Source of the DNA: Gilliamella apicola
GTDB lineage: Bacteria; Pseudomonadota; Gammaproteobacteria; Enterobacterales; Orbaceae
Assembly (NCBI RefSeq): GCF_000599985.1
Contig: NZ_CP007445.1
Coordinates: 1,736,001-1,800,000, forward strand
DNA: 64,000 bases
Direction: 5' to 3'
The notes under the pieces were generated by a model. That model made no database searches. It was not told where the DNA came from and saw only the letters and a list, made by a program, of their open reading frames with translations. Positions within the stretch are counted from its first letter, which is position 1; every line of letters starts with the position of its first letter. Positions 37,974 to 47,759 of the stretch are shown piece by piece. A program made the translations under genes and the position numbers.

Positions 37974-40040
37974 TTATACAGGACGAATGCTCGCCTCATC
38001 AATCTTCGCTTCAAAATATTGACAGATCATCGATACTTTTGGATCTTCATTTATGGTCATCTTAGCTTGTGCAAGCTTTTGTTGATAAAGATCTTCACGC
38101 ATTTCTAGAGGCGTTTTATTATCCTTATTATCATCAACAATGATCTTAACATTTAATGCTCGTTGACGATGATTAGCTATCGCTTTTTCAACTTTAGTAA
38201 CATTACTTGATGAGTTGATCAGATGTTTTACCGTAGATCGCGTATGCAAAATGATATTATTTTCATCCGCCTGTTCAATGAACGAATTACTGACAATTTG
38301 TTTGATAAGTGGCGATAAATCCAACTGTTCTATTTCAAAACACCACGCATCTTTCTCTGCCATTTCCTCAATTAATTTTTTTGTCATTTCAGGTGTTTTA
38401 TCACCGTTGAGCGATTCCCGAAAAGTTTTAGTGTCAATAATTAAATCATCTTTAGTCTCAACATAACCGCAAGCTTGCCACTGATAATTTTCAGCCGTAA
38501 TGACTTCTTCTGTCTCGTTGTCACTCTTATCTTCATCATTATTTTTGAAATCTATTTGTTTATTATCAGCGAGTTGAGTAATATTTTTAGCATGAGGTAA
38601 TTGTGAATGAATTACCTCTAATTTTGGCTCTAAAGGCTCAACTTTAGGTTTAGACTTTTTTGCTTTTTGTTCTCCTTTGATTAACTGCATCCGCATTTCT
38701 AATATATTTTTTGTAACAGAGGATGCATCATCAGGAATAGATAGATCTTGAACACTTGATTGAGCAATCGGTACAGGTTGAGAATCAACAGGTATGTTGC
38801 TATTTTGATTCGAAGTTAAGTTAGATTCCGATTCTGGATTGCTCTTTTTTTTTGATAAAAACTGAGCTGATTGTATGTGTGACTTAGGTTCAGCAACAAT
38901 TGATGGCTCAACCTGTGGTTTAATACTTGGTTTAGGTGCTATAGTTGTATCATTATTTTTAGGCATGAAAGCTAAAGCACGTAAAAAACTCATTTCAGTA
39001 CCTATTTTTTTATCTGGAGCATACGTCAAATCTTTTCTACCCATCAATAGGATTTGATAATATAACTGCACATCATTTGGCGCCATATATTTTGCTAGAA
39101 AACGAATTCGTTCTTCTTGATCGGTATAATCGCCTAATGCGGTTGGTACAACTTGCAACAAAGCAATTTGATGTAAAAGTGCAATACTTTCTGCTAATAA
39201 ATTATCCCAATCTGCACCTTGTGCTGCTGCCATATCAATTTGCTGCATTAAGGCATTACCCTCATTATGGTACAGTGCTTCGATCAGTGAAAAAGGGATG
39301 GATTTATCAAGAGTACCTAACATCAACGTCACTGATGCTGTATCAACTTCGCCATTACCAAGTGCGATGGCTTGGTCAGTTAAACTTAATGCATCACGCA
39401 TACTGCCATTAGCCGCTTTAGCCAATAACGATATCGCTTTTGGATCGTTTTTAATCTGCTCCAATTTTAAAATATGAGTAAGTTGCTCACCAATGAGCGA
39501 CGTATCAAGAACATTTAAGTGTAAATGCAAGCAGCGCGACAATATAGTAATAGGTAATTTTTGAGGATCAGTCGTAGCTAACAAAAATTTGACATGTTCT
39601 GGTGGCTCTTCTAATGTTTTAAGTAGTGCGTTAAAACTACTGCGTGATAGCATATGCACTTCGTCAATTAGATAGACTTTAAAACGCCCCTTAGTAGGAA
39701 GATATTGAATGTTATCCAAGATCTCTCTTGTATCTTCTACTTTAGTTCTAGAAGCAGCATCAATTTCAAGCAGATCAACAAAGCGCCCTAACTCAATATC
39801 ACGGCAATTATCACATTCACCGCAAGGTGTGGCGGTTATACCTGTTTCGCAGTTTAAGCCTTTTGCTAATAGACGAGCAATAGATGTTTTTCCAACGCCT
39901 CGAGTACCCGAAAACAGATAAGCATGATGAACTCGTCCTAGAGATAGCGCGTTAGATAAAATTTTTAAAACATGCTGTTGACCAACCACTTCAGAAAATG
40001 ATTTAGGCCGCCATTTACGTGCTAGAACTTGATAACTCAT
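37974..40040 (-). CDS. dnaX: DNA polymerase III subunits tau and gamma
   Basis: 688 aa (tau). AAA+ clamp loader: MSYQVLARKWRP at the start, Walker A GTRGVGKTS, the zinc-binding cysteines of CETGITATPCGECDNC, DEVHMLS, and sensor 1 LLATTDPQKLP. A variable Ser/Pro/Lys-rich linker (about 370-520) leads to the conserved tau C-terminus, which contacts DnaB and the polymerase (ending EASIRPV). The ATG at 40040 is preferred over one three codons upstream because it matches E. coli MSYQVLARKWRP. A slippery heptamer at codons 461-462 should yield a gamma form of 463 aa. Confidence 0.97.
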   Translation of the reverse strand: MSYQVLARKWRPKSFSEVVGQQHVLKILSNALSLGRVHHAYLFSGTRGVGKTSIARLLAKGLNCETGITATPCGECDNCRDIELGRFVDLLEIDAASRTKVEDTREILDNIQYLPTKGRFKVYLIDEVHMLSRSSFNALLKTLEEPPEHVKFLLATTDPQKLPITILSRCLHLHLNVLDTSLIGEQLTHILKLEQIKNDPKAISLLAKAANGSMRDALSLTDQAIALGNGEVDTASVTLMLGTLDKSIPFSLIEALYHNEGNALMQQIDMAAAQGADWDNLLAESIALLHQIALLQVVPTALGDYTDQEERIRFLAKYMAPNDVQLYYQILLMGRKDLTYAPDKKIGTEMSFLRALAFMPKNNDTTIAPKPSIKPQVEPSIVAEPKSHIQSAQFLSKKKSNPESESNLTSNQNSNIPVDSQPVPIAQSSVQDLSIPDDASSVTKNILEMRMQLIKGEQKAKKSKPKVEPLEPKLEVIHSQLPHAKNITQLADNKQIDFKNNDEDKSDNETEEVITAENYQWQACGYVETKDDLIIDTKTFRESLNGDKTPEMTKKLIEEMAEKDAWCFEIEQLDLSPLIKQIVSNSFIEQADENNIILHTRSTVKHLINSSSNVTKVEKAIANHRQRALNVKIIVDDNKDNKTPLEMREDLYQQKLAQAKMTINEDPKVSMICQYFEAKIDEASIRPV
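38655..38661 (-). promoter_or_regulatory. Programmed -1 frameshift site of dnaX
   Basis: Codons GCA AAA AAG TCT contain A_AAA_AAG. After slipping, the ribosome reads GTC then TAA, ending gamma one residue later. A GGAGA element about 10 nt upstream and a CTAAAG/CTTTAG stem about 9 nt downstream match the E. coli arrangement of an upstream SD stimulator and a downstream hairpin. Confidence 0.85.
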
Positions 40041-40186
40041 AATCACCATTGCTTATTACTAATGAAATTGGTTTTTATCATAGCATAAAGTCCTAAGTTA
40101 GTCTGCAACCAGACAATAACCGACCTAATATTAGACAGCATCTTTCTACATAAACGTATGCTTAACCTGAAACTTTTTTACAAAAT

Positions 40187-41365
40187 TTAATTTTGATTTA
40201 AATAAGCCCAAGTATATTGTGCATAGAATTCAGCGCCTAATGCCATTCCATCTTCATCCACGTTAAAACAACCATGATGATGTGGCCATTGAGTATCTTT
40301 ATCTGGATTACCCGAACCAACTAAAGCAAAAGCACCTGGTATATTTTCTGTATAGTAACTAAAATCCTCACCACCTGTTGTTGGTGCTTCAAAGTATAAT
40401 GCCTTTTCACCAAATGATTCGACAATTACTTTTTGTGCTAGTAATGCGCTTTCTTTATCATTGATTACTGGCAAAGTGCCATAGATATATTCAACTTCGG
40501 CTGTTGCGCGGTACATTGCAGCAACTTGATTAGCATAACGTCGGATTGCCGATTCAATTTTGTCACGCACGGCAACGTTAAAACAACGCACTGTTCCATC
40601 TAATACCGCGTTTTCGGCAATAACATTAAAGCGTGTACCAACATCCATACGGCCAATTGTCACAACAGCGGGATCAAGTGGTGATACTTCGCGCGACACA
40701 ATGGATTGGACATTCATAACAAATGCGGAAGCAACCATTACTGCATCAACGGTATCATGTGGCATAGAACCATGACCACCTCTTCCTTTAAAACGCACAG
40801 TTAACAAATCAGCAGAAGCAAAACTCGAACCGACTACACAAGATATTTTACCAACTGGCATTTGTGACCAAATATGCATACCAAATGCACTATCTACACC
40901 ATCAAGCACACCTTGTTTAATCATGCCTTTGGCACCTTGAGCAACCTCTTCAGCGGGTTGAAAAACAAGTCTTACATTACCTTTTAGTTGATCGCGAATC
41001 TCATAAAGCGCTTTTGCCGCTGTCAGTAACATAGAAGCATGGGTATCGTGACCGCAAGCGTGCATTTTACCGTCAATCGTTGATTTATAATCAATGTTTT
41101 CACTCAGTTCTTGTACGGGTAACGCATCAATATCAGCTCTTAATAAAATTCTTTTACCTGGCTTGCCTCCTTGAATTTCAGCAATAATCCCTGTAGGTTC
41201 CGTACGTCGATAGGTAATTCCTATTTTATCAAGCTCCTGAGCAATTCTATCTGTGGTTCTAAACTCTTCCCACGGTAATTCAGGATGACGATGAAGATCG
41301 CGACGAAAAGCGACCATCTCATCAATATTTTGTTGTATCAATTTTTTTATGTTTGGATTCGTCAT
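40187..41365 (-). CDS. M20 family amidohydrolase / metallopeptidase
   Basis: 392 aa with the HipO/YxeP-type M20D layout: RRDLHRHPELPWEEF at the N terminus, HACGHDTHASML with metal ligands near 100, the catalytic Glu in QPAEEVAQGAKGM, a lid-dimerisation domain (RGGHGSMPH), and GGEDFSYY near the C terminus. Relatives hydrolyse N-acyl amino acids, hippurate or aminoacylated conjugates. The exact substrate cannot be read from sequence. The membrane protein gene upstream on the same strand (150-bp gap) may import the substrate. Confidence 0.9.
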   Translation of the reverse strand: MTNPNIKKLIQQNIDEMVAFRRDLHRHPELPWEEFRTTDRIAQELDKIGITYRRTEPTGIIAEIQGGKPGKRILLRADIDALPVQELSENIDYKSTIDGKMHACGHDTHASMLLTAAKALYEIRDQLKGNVRLVFQPAEEVAQGAKGMIKQGVLDGVDSAFGMHIWSQMPVGKISCVVGSSFASADLLTVRFKGRGGHGSMPHDTVDAVMVASAFVMNVQSIVSREVSPLDPAVVTIGRMDVGTRFNVIAENAVLDGTVRCFNVAVRDKIESAIRRYANQVAAMYRATAEVEYIYGTLPVINDKESALLAQKVIVESFGEKALYFEAPTTGGEDFSYYTENIPGAFALVGSGNPDKDTQWPHHHGCFNVDEDGMALGAEFYAQYTWAYLNQN

Positions 41366-41515
41366 TTCACTACCTTTAATATTTCAATTTGTTCTACTTT
41401 TATAACACTAGCCATTGTTGAGCTATCATTAAATAAATACTGTTAATTTCCATTAATTGCTATTGATAATGCTAATAAAGGTGATTATCAAATTTTTTTT
41501 GGATTTTATAATTAA

Positions 41516-42766
41516 TTATTGCACTGCTGATGCAGGGCCTACTATCATATTCACCATTATTCCTGCTAATACAACTGAAACGATAGTCACCGATATAAAT
41601 CCTCCAATCAACATTGGCGGTAACATATGACTGGTTAGTATTTCTTTCTCTTTTGGATCTTTAGTTAAATTATTAATGACTTCATTAGTGATTATGTAAT
41701 CGGCAGGAAAACCATACAACGCTGTAAGTGCAATTGAAAAAGCCAGTTCTTTACTCACTTTTAATATTTTGCCAACAATAATCGAAAAAATAAACATACC
41801 GACAACTGCAGATAAAATAAAGATGACTAGAGGCGTTAGCAAACGCATAAGCATTTCGGGTGTTGCTCGACTTAATGTATCAAAAATAAATAACATTAAC
41901 CCCATCACCGTTATTCCAAATCCACCTGCTTTTTTTAATGGATGGCGTTCTAAAAAACCAAATGATGCAGCAATTACACCAAATAACAAACATAATACAA
42001 ATGGACTTACACTAACTATTGGTTTTAAAACTTCTGAAACAAAGTAAGCTAAAAAACCGATGATAGCAATACGTAAAAAAATGAAATACGATGAATTATA
42101 GCTAGAGGGAATTTTTGCAAACAAACTTGGCATTGGATTTTCATCAGACGATATTGCTTGTTGTTTATCAATGGAGGATTTAGGGTCATTACTTACATGC
42201 CAAGTGCCTGCATGATATTGCTTTAAAACTTTTCGCCCTTCGCGCTTTAGCATGATAGAAGTAAGTGGATAACCAATAAATCCTTGCATCACATAAATAA
42301 TAATGGCAAAAACAGCCAAATCAGGCAATCCCGCGTCTTTTGCCCCATTAGCCATAATAATTGCCGAAACAATACCACCCACTAAAGGAGGAATAGCAAC
42401 CACTACCGTATTAAAATCGAAGAGCAGATACCCAACTATGATAGCCACAATAATAATACCAACAATTCCTGCAAGAGAAATTAAGATGGTTTTCCATTGC
42501 AATAATAATTCTTTAATAGATAAAAGAGTACCCATGTTAACAATGAGTAAATACATAAACATAACCGCAACGACTGTTGGTACTCCTGCTCGTGCCACAA
42601 TATCGGTAGGAAAGAATGTCCAATATCCTAATAAAAAAAGAACAGCGCAGATAAATACAGACGGAACCCATGCTTTGGTACGGATCGAAACGATATCGCC
42701 AAGATAAAGAATAACCAGTAACAGCACTAATGCCAACATTTGTGGCATGTCATTCATTGGTGACAT
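41516..42766 (-). CDS. Polytopic inner-membrane protein, putative transporter
   Basis: 416 aa with about 10-12 hydrophobic segments, for example MLALVLLLVILYLGDIV, ILISLAGIVGIIIVAIIVGY and PFVLCLLFGVIAASFGF. A conserved-looking loop, IPPLVGGIVSAIIMANGAKD, resembles the re-entrant glycine-rich loops of sodium/carboxylate carriers. A cytoplasmic hydrophilic linker lies near 185-215. It could belong to DUF3100, but I am not sure. GGAGTTTTT lies before the ATG. Pairing with the M20 amidohydrolase suggests uptake of a peptide or N-acyl amino acid. Confidence 0.6.
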   Translation of the reverse strand: MSPMNDMPQMLALVLLLVILYLGDIVSIRTKAWVPSVFICAVLFLLGYWTFFPTDIVARAGVPTVVAVMFMYLLIVNMGTLLSIKELLLQWKTILISLAGIVGIIIVAIIVGYLLFDFNTVVVAIPPLVGGIVSAIIMANGAKDAGLPDLAVFAIIIYVMQGFIGYPLTSIMLKREGRKVLKQYHAGTWHVSNDPKSSIDKQQAISSDENPMPSLFAKIPSSYNSSYFIFLRIAIIGFLAYFVSEVLKPIVSVSPFVLCLLFGVIAASFGFLERHPLKKAGGFGITVMGLMLFIFDTLSRATPEMLMRLLTPLVIFILSAVVGMFIFSIIVGKILKVSKELAFSIALTALYGFPADYIITNEVINNLTKDPKEKEILTSHMLPPMLIGGFISVTIVSVVLAGIMVNMIVGPASAVQ

Positions 42767-42842
42767 AAAAACTCCATTTTTACTATTTTTATTTACTATA
42801 TTTTTTTCAATAATCGTTATTATGGCCTAATTATTCATGAAG

Positions 42843-44681
42843 TTATATATTCTTTACTATAAAATCTTTAATTTCCTCTAAAAATAGATTGCCATATTTT
42901 TCTAATTTAATTTTTCCAACTCCCGTAACATTAATTAGCTCTTTTTTACTTGCTGGCGTTGTTTGCACCATTTCTAATAATGTTGCATCGCTAAAAATAA
43001 TATAAGGTGGTACATCTTCACTATCAGCAATATCTTTACGTAATCGTTTCAGATTATTGAATAACATACGCTCTTCAAAGGATAACATCGCTGTCATATT
43101 TATTGATCGAGCATAACGATTTAGGCGGCTTTTCTTAACAATTTCAAGGCGAGGTTTGGCTAGCGATAATGGAATTTCACCTCTAAGTATTTTTCTAGCT
43201 TCTTGAGTTAATTGTAAGGTTGGCAAACTTGAAGAAGTTGAAATATTTTGAATCAAATAACCTAAATGAATTAGCTGTCGAATCACACTTAGCCAATAAT
43301 TACTAGATTGCTCTTTACCAATACCATAAACAGACAATTTATCATGACCATTCTCTTTAATTTGAGATCGAGCAGAACCTCGTAAAACATTAACAATGTA
43401 TTGTGCACCATAACGCTGTTCTACTCGATAAATACAAGATAAAACTTTTTGTGCATCAACTAAACCATCATATTTTTCGGGTGGATAAAGACAAATATCA
43501 CAATTATTACAAGGCTCAGTTCGTTTCTCGCCAAAATAGTTAAGCAATACAATACGACGACAAGTTAAACTTTGTGCAAATGATTCCATAGCATCAATTT
43601 TATGTTGTTCAATCTCTTTGTGTACCCCGTCCGCTTTTTCAGCGATTTGTTGATGATACCAATTCAAATCATTTTTATTAAACAACAAGATTGCTTCTGC
43701 TGGCACGCCATCTCGCCCCGCTCTGCCCGTTTCTTGATAATAGGCTTCAATAGTTCTAGGGCAATCAGCATGTACCACAAATCTAACATTAGGTTTATTA
43801 ATACCCATACCAAATGCTACGGTCGCGACAATGATTTGCACATTATCTTTTAAAAACGCTTCCTGCGCTTTTTGACGCTCACTGTAAGAAAGCCCTGCAT
43901 GATAAGCCATAACAGAAAATCCACGACTGGCAAGTCGAGTCGTCATATCTTCAACTTTGGAACGGCTAGAACAGTAAATTATCCCACTATTCCCTTTTTG
44001 CGTTTCAATAAAAGAGACCACTTGTTCTGTTAAATTAAATTTTTCAACAACTGTATATCGAATGTTGGGACGATCAAAACTACGAACAACAACCAAAGGA
44101 TCGACCAATTGAAGTTGGTGAATGATATCGGTTTGTGTCATCTTATCGGCGGTGGCGGTTAACGCAACAATCGGAACGTTCGGAAATCGAGAGGACAACT
44201 GCCCTAGTTGTCGATAATCAGGTCTGAAATCATGCCCCCATTGTGATATGCAGTGAGCTTCATCAATCGCGATAAGTGAAGGAGGATGGCTTTGAATCAT
44301 TGATATAAATGAACCTACGGCAAGCCTTTCAGGAGAGATATATAGTAATTTTATCGAGTGATTTAAATATCTTTCAACTACCTCTTGCTGTTCTGCCAAG
44401 GACTGGGTAGCATTAAGAAGCGCCGCGGGAATACCATTAGCAAGCAGTTGATCAACCTGATCTTTCATTAATGAGATTAAAGGAGAAATAATTAACGCAG
44501 TGCTTGGCAATAGTACCGCTGGAATTTGATAGCATAACGATTTTCCGCCACCAGTTGGAATAATTGTTAATGTATCTCGTCCATCGATAATTGATTCAAT
44601 AATTTCTTTTTGTTGATTTCTAAATGATTTATAACCAAATATATTGTGTAAAACATCTTCAATCTGATCTTTTATCGACAT
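42843..44681 (-). CDS. recQ: ATP-dependent DNA helicase RecQ
   Basis: 612 aa. Helicase motifs are in order: FRNQQKEII, Walker [37 protein letters not shown], and [10 protein letters not shown]. Next come the zinc-binding RQC cysteines ([12 protein letters not shown] ... CNNCDIC), a winged helix, and an HRDC domain ([20 protein letters not shown]). It unwinds recombination and replication intermediates. The ATG at 44681 (MSIKDQ) is preferred over an upstream TTG. Confidence 0.97.
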   Translation of the reverse strand: MSIKDQIEDVLHNIFGYKSFRNQQKEIIESIIDGRDTLTIIPTGGGKSLCYQIPAVLLPSTALIISPLISLMKDQVDQLLANGIPAALLNATQSLAEQQEVVERYLNHSIKLLYISPERLAVGSFISMIQSHPPSLIAIDEAHCISQWGHDFRPDYRQLGQLSSRFPNVPIVALTATADKMTQTDIIHQLQLVDPLVVVRSFDRPNIRYTVVEKFNLTEQVVSFIETQKGNSGIIYCSSRSKVEDMTTRLASRGFSVMAYHAGLSYSERQKAQEAFLKDNVQIIVATVAFGMGINKPNVRFVVHADCPRTIEAYYQETGRAGRDGVPAEAILLFNKNDLNWYHQQIAEKADGVHKEIEQHKIDAMESFAQSLTCRRIVLLNYFGEKRTEPCNNCDICLYPPEKYDGLVDAQKVLSCIYRVEQRYGAQYIVNVLRGSARSQIKENGHDKLSVYGIGKEQSSNYWLSVIRQLIHLGYLIQNISTSSSLPTLQLTQEARKILRGEIPLSLAKPRLEIVKKSRLNRYARSINMTAMLSFEERMLFNNLKRLRKDIADSEDVPPYIIFSDATLLEMVQTTPASKKELINVTGVGKIKLEKYGNLFLEEIKDFIVKNI

Positions 44682-44929
44682 ATTAACCAAAACAAATAAC
44701 CCCCTATATCAATTCAGGGAGTATAGCTAAAATAATTTCAACAAACTACTACCGACTTACATTTATTTGCTATTTATAAAAAACATAGAAATATTCGATT
44801 AACAGTCACAATAATAAAAAATTCACCTCTTGAGCATTTTTAATTTAATAATTAAGTACCATTTATTGATTAATTTATAAACATTATGTATCGACAGATT
44901 AAAAAAACGTCTATTTTTAAATTTTTTAC

Positions 44930-44958
44930 TTGATACAAATTGAATTGCCCGTTAATAT
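44930..44958 (+). promoter_or_regulatory. Sigma-70 promoter of tRNA-Val
   Basis: TTGATA (44930-44935), a 17-bp spacer and TAATAT (44953-44958), placing initiation about 10 bp before the mature tRNA. Confidence 0.75.
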
Positions 44959-44975
44959 TTGCGTGTTTCCGATAT

Positions 44976-45052
44976 ACGCCCGTAGCTCAGTTGGTTAGAG
45001 CATCACCTTGACATGGTGGGGGTCAGTGGTTCGAGTCCACCCGGGCGTACCA
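44976..45052 (+). tRNA. tRNA-Val (anticodon GAC)
   Basis: 77 nt including an encoded CCA. The acceptor stem is ACGCCCG/CGGGCGT and the D arm is GCTCAGTTGGTTAGAGC. The anticodon stem is TCACC/GGTGG around TTGACAT, with GAC at 45010-45012. The variable loop is GGGTC and the T arm is AGTGG-TTCGAGT-CCACC. It reads GUC/GUU codons. It marks the border between core genes and the phage-rich region, but I found no repeated 3' tRNA fragment to prove integration here. Confidence 0.97.
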
Positions 45053-45110
45053 TTCTTGCTAAGAATTTATAGCTATTTTGATCTTAAGTCTGTTTCCTAT
45101 AAAATTTTCA

Positions 45111-45347
45111 CTAATTGAATACGGCTAATATAGCAAACACTGATATAATAAAATCAATTAAAATTAAAATAACAGTAAACTTTCCTAATTTATAGTAAGT
45201 TCTATTATTCGGCTTTTCACGTTTATTTCTATTAAAATACATCAACAATATTCCTGCTATAAAGACTGGTAACACTATGTACCAAAAAAGAAAAGGAATG
45301 CATCCGATGTAAAGTAAAAGTAAGTCGGTTGAAGAAAATTTATACAT
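45111..45347 (-). CDS. Small hypothetical membrane protein
   Basis: 78 aa with two hydrophobic segments (LLLLYIGCIPFLFWYIVLPV through GILLMYF, and FTVILILIDFIISVFAILAV) separated by a basic loop (NRNKREKPNNRTYYK). No family recognised. It is convergent with tRNA-Val. The 428-bp stretch 45348-45775 upstream is AT-rich with no convincing gene. Confidence 0.5.
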   Translation of the reverse strand: MYKFSSTDLLLLYIGCIPFLFWYIVLPVFIAGILLMYFNRNKREKPNNRTYYKLGKFTVILILIDFIISVFAILAVFN

Positions 45348-45775
45348 ATGAATTTATATCACAATTTAATTTTATTAAGTTAATAAGATCATACTTAAAT
45401 CAAGAAATAAATAATATAGCATTTAATATTAGAGTTTACATAATTTTTTATTTTCTATTTAGATAGTTATTTTTTGTGTCTGCAACACATTACCCACTGA
45501 AAATAGTTCAAGCAGTTAAAAAAGTAGTTAATTTAATACAAAAAAATGATGCTTGGCTTTTACACATTAGAAAGCTTAACAACGATAGTATTTTGTAAAT
45601 AGATAAGTTGATTAAATCACGTGCGGATTGATTTAATTAAAACAGGGAAAACTCAAACTAAAGTTAATTTTTAGATACGGATAATATTTGTTATAAATAA
45701 TTAGAGTTAATCACTCATTACCCTATGACATTAAAATCTTCCCAAAGACATCAAAATAGATCTGTAGGTCGAATA

Positions 45776-46366
45776 TTACCAATCTTTTTTTAACCATTTA
45801 GCACTGACTATGAATGAATCAGAGTTATTATCTTTGTCAAGAAAAACTCCATTTGCTTTAATTTTATTAAGCAAATCTCTTTTTTTCTCTGCTAAAAGTA
45901 ATGTATACTTAAACGAATCTCTTTTTGTCGCTGCGTAGACAAATGTATTATCAATAATCGTGGATGAATATGTCCATGGTTTAAGTGTAAGTTTAAATTG
46001 AATCTGATTAACTGAGTCAATTGTTTTTTTTACTTCATTGGCTAATGCGACTAGAGAGTCTCTACCTCCATTTCGACGTTTTAGCTCTAGCAAATATTTT
46101 AGTTCAACTGAGAATTTTTTTATTATTATAATTGTTTTTTCTAGGTTAATTGCGACATCATGAAAAACACATACTCGAATACCATTTTTATAAAAAACAA
46201 ATTCTTTGATCCACAAAAAGTTGTCATGAGGACTGAAAGATTTGGGAAAAGTCTGAAGATTAGAAAAGTCAACTTTATTATTTGGTCTTCTATTATAATA
46301 GAATCCATTTTTTAGTGGTGTTTTTATTAATTTTTTTGGGTAGTTATCCTTATTAGATGCATTCAT
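45776..46366 (-). CDS. Hypothetical protein
   Basis: 196 aa, soluble and lysine-rich. It begins MNASNKDNYPKKLIKTPLKN and holds a helical stretch (INLEKTIIIIKKFSVELKYL) and FVYAATKRDSFKYTLLLAEK. No family recognised; position in the phage-derived zone suggests a cargo gene. Upstream, 46560-46800 on the plus strand contains broken protein-like frames (FHGWDGEKI, and later KTEYLKDDVVDITTTDEEK running to a stop). This may be a decayed gene of unknown type. Confidence 0.5.
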   Translation of the reverse strand: MNASNKDNYPKKLIKTPLKNGFYYNRRPNNKVDFSNLQTFPKSFSPHDNFLWIKEFVFYKNGIRVCVFHDVAINLEKTIIIIKKFSVELKYLLELKRRNGGRDSLVALANEVKKTIDSVNQIQFKLTLKPWTYSSTIIDNTFVYAATKRDSFKYTLLLAEKKRDLLNKIKANGVFLDKDNNSDSFIVSAKWLKKDW

Positions 46367-46805
46367 GAAAATTTATCCTTAAATTAGCAATATAGTTCTT
46401 ATTAAATAAGAATAGTGTTATTTATAGATTATATGATTTATCCTTATATGTATACAGGAAAGCTTTTATACTGAAACGTATAGTTAATCTGAAACTTTTT
46501 GACAAAATTTTACGCTTTTGTATATAAGGAACCTATATAATTTCAATAAACTCTGCGATCCACCAGCTTTAATATACATTATTAACACAAATCAGCGAAT
46601 TTCATGGTTGGGATGGAGAAAAATATAAATTGATAATGCAAAACAACATCAACATTATATCAAAGTTGCATCAGTACAGAAAAACAATTATTAAATGAAA
46701 CATTACCCAAAACCGAGTATTTAAAAGATGACGTTGTGGATATTACAACAACTGATGAAGAAAAAAGTTGCTCACTTGATGAAAGACGTAACGAACATTA
46801 ATAAA

Positions 46806-46994
46806 TCACATGGCTATTAAGTTTGTCGAGAGAGTTGCTCGTATTTTTGCTGAGGTTTCGAGCTGATCTAAACCTTTTGAAGCCTTTGAATCACTATTGT
46901 TCAATTTTTCCCTAACTTTTTTAGATTCTCCCTGCAAATTTTTAGTCTCTAACTCAACTTTATACGTTATTTGACAGTCTACGAATTTAGGCAT
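46806..46994 (-). CDS. Small hypothetical protein
   Basis: 62 aa from the ATG at 46994 (MPKFVDCQITYKVELETKN), chosen because GGAGAAAATA stands directly before it. A longer frame from 47060 lacks this support. Lysine- and serine-rich with a probable coiled coil (LQGESKKVREKLNNSDSKA). No family recognised; divergent from the RHH regulator's promoter. Confidence 0.45.
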   Translation of the reverse strand: MPKFVDCQITYKVELETKNLQGESKKVREKLNNSDSKASKGLDQLETSAKIRATLSTNLIAM

Positions 46995-47101
46995 TATTTT
47001 CTCCAGGCATAAAAAACGCCACGAGGACAGTTCTTGATGGAATATATTTAAAATAATCATATAAATAACATAAAAATTTAAAGATTTTTTAAAAAAAAAT
47101 G

Positions 47102-47130
47102 TTGACCACTATAGTAGGCGCATCTATAGT
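47102..47130 (+). promoter_or_regulatory. Sigma-70 promoter overlapped by an inverted-repeat operator
   Basis: TTGACC (47102-47107), exactly 17 bp, then TATAGT (47125-47130). ACTATAG (47108-47114) and CTATAGT (47124-47130) form a perfect inverted repeat, with centres 16 bp apart, covering the spacer and -10. This is the form expected of an operator, possibly for the RHH protein encoded 200 bp downstream. Confidence 0.65.
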
Positions 47131-47136
47131 TATAAC

Positions 47137-47278
47137 ATCAACAGGATGTTGATAAAACAAACTTATCGGTTTCCGATAAGAGCTTAAGGGAGAAACAATA
47201 TCTTAATTCTCATAGTTTTAGTAATCTGAAATTGTCCAATTTATTAGAACTAATTCAAAGATGAGGAGGCAATCCTCA
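47137..47278 (+). ncRNA. Structured 5' leader with three hairpins upstream of the RHH gene
   Basis: Three perfect short hairpins follow the promoter: ATCAACA/TGTTGAT (47137-47153), CTTATCGG-TTT-CCGATAAG (47162-47180) and TGAGGA/TCCTCA (47262-47278). The leader is about 190 nt long, unusually structured for a 61-aa protein. It may be a regulatory leader or an independent small RNA. Confidence 0.45.
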
Positions 47279-47328
47279 CCAGAGACCTTAAATATTATAA
47301 TTGTTTATTTGAAAATCAAGGAGATTAT

Positions 47329-47514
47329 ATGGCATTAACAAGGGCTGAGATTCAAAAAAAAAGTGACGCAAAACGAGGCGTTAGATCAAAGGGATACAAA
47401 TTACCCAATGATATTATAGACCTAATTAGCGAATTGAGCGATAAAACGGGAAAATCTCAAAGTAAAATTATTGAAGAAGCAATACTGATGCTCAATAATT
47501 CCCTCGAAAAATAA
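47329..47514 (+). CDS. Ribbon-helix-helix DNA-binding protein (phage type)
   Basis: 61 aa: MALTRAEIQKKSDAKRGVRS, then KGYKLPNDIIDLISEL and KTGKSQSKIIEEAILMLNN, the beta-strand, helix and helix of an Arc/CopG-like fold. Related phage proteins share the ALTRAEIQ-SD-KRGV start. AAGGAGATTAT precedes the ATG. It is probably a repressor of its own promoter at 47102-47130. A TGGGTA/TACCCA hairpin lies just after its stop (47524-47543). Confidence 0.8.
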   Translation: MALTRAEIQKKSDAKRGVRSKGYKLPNDIIDLISELSDKTGKSQSKIIEEAILMLNNSLEK

Positions 47515-47565
47515 TTAATTTGTTGGGTAGCATATGGTTACCCACTAATTAGATTTTTAAATACT

Positions 47566-47641
47566 CGTTTATCCCTGCACGTGCAGGAAAGTTTTATATT
47601 GTTGGGCTCTATCGGTTTAACCCTGTATATACAGTGAATAC
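47566..47641. repeat. Two CRISPR-repeat-like palindromic elements
   Basis: CGTTTATCCCTGCACGTGCAG (47566 on) and CGGTTTAACCCTGTATATACAG (47613 on) share the form CGGTTTAnCCCTG-palindrome, which resembles type I-E repeats read in reverse. They are 47 bp apart, too close for a normal 61-bp repeat-spacer unit, and no cas genes are present. Related single copies lie near 46440 and 53620. They are flanked by the inverted pair TTGTTGGGC/GCCCAACAA. Confidence 0.3.
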
Positions 47642-47759
47642 ATGGATATCGAGAGGCTCAAAAGCCCAACAAAGATAGGCTGGAGTTATTCCTCTTACGA
47701 GTATTGTATTGCTCACCCTCTCGACATAGATTTCAAAGATTAAATTCATTAAATAATAT

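Noticed and set aside
44976..45052. tRNA-Val as proven attachment site of the prophage
   Set aside because: I found no repeated tRNA 3' segment and no integrase gene beside it within the window.
47540..47700. A CRISPR array
   Set aside because: Only two degenerate repeat-like units 47 bp apart, no regular spacers, no cas genes. Listed as repeats only.
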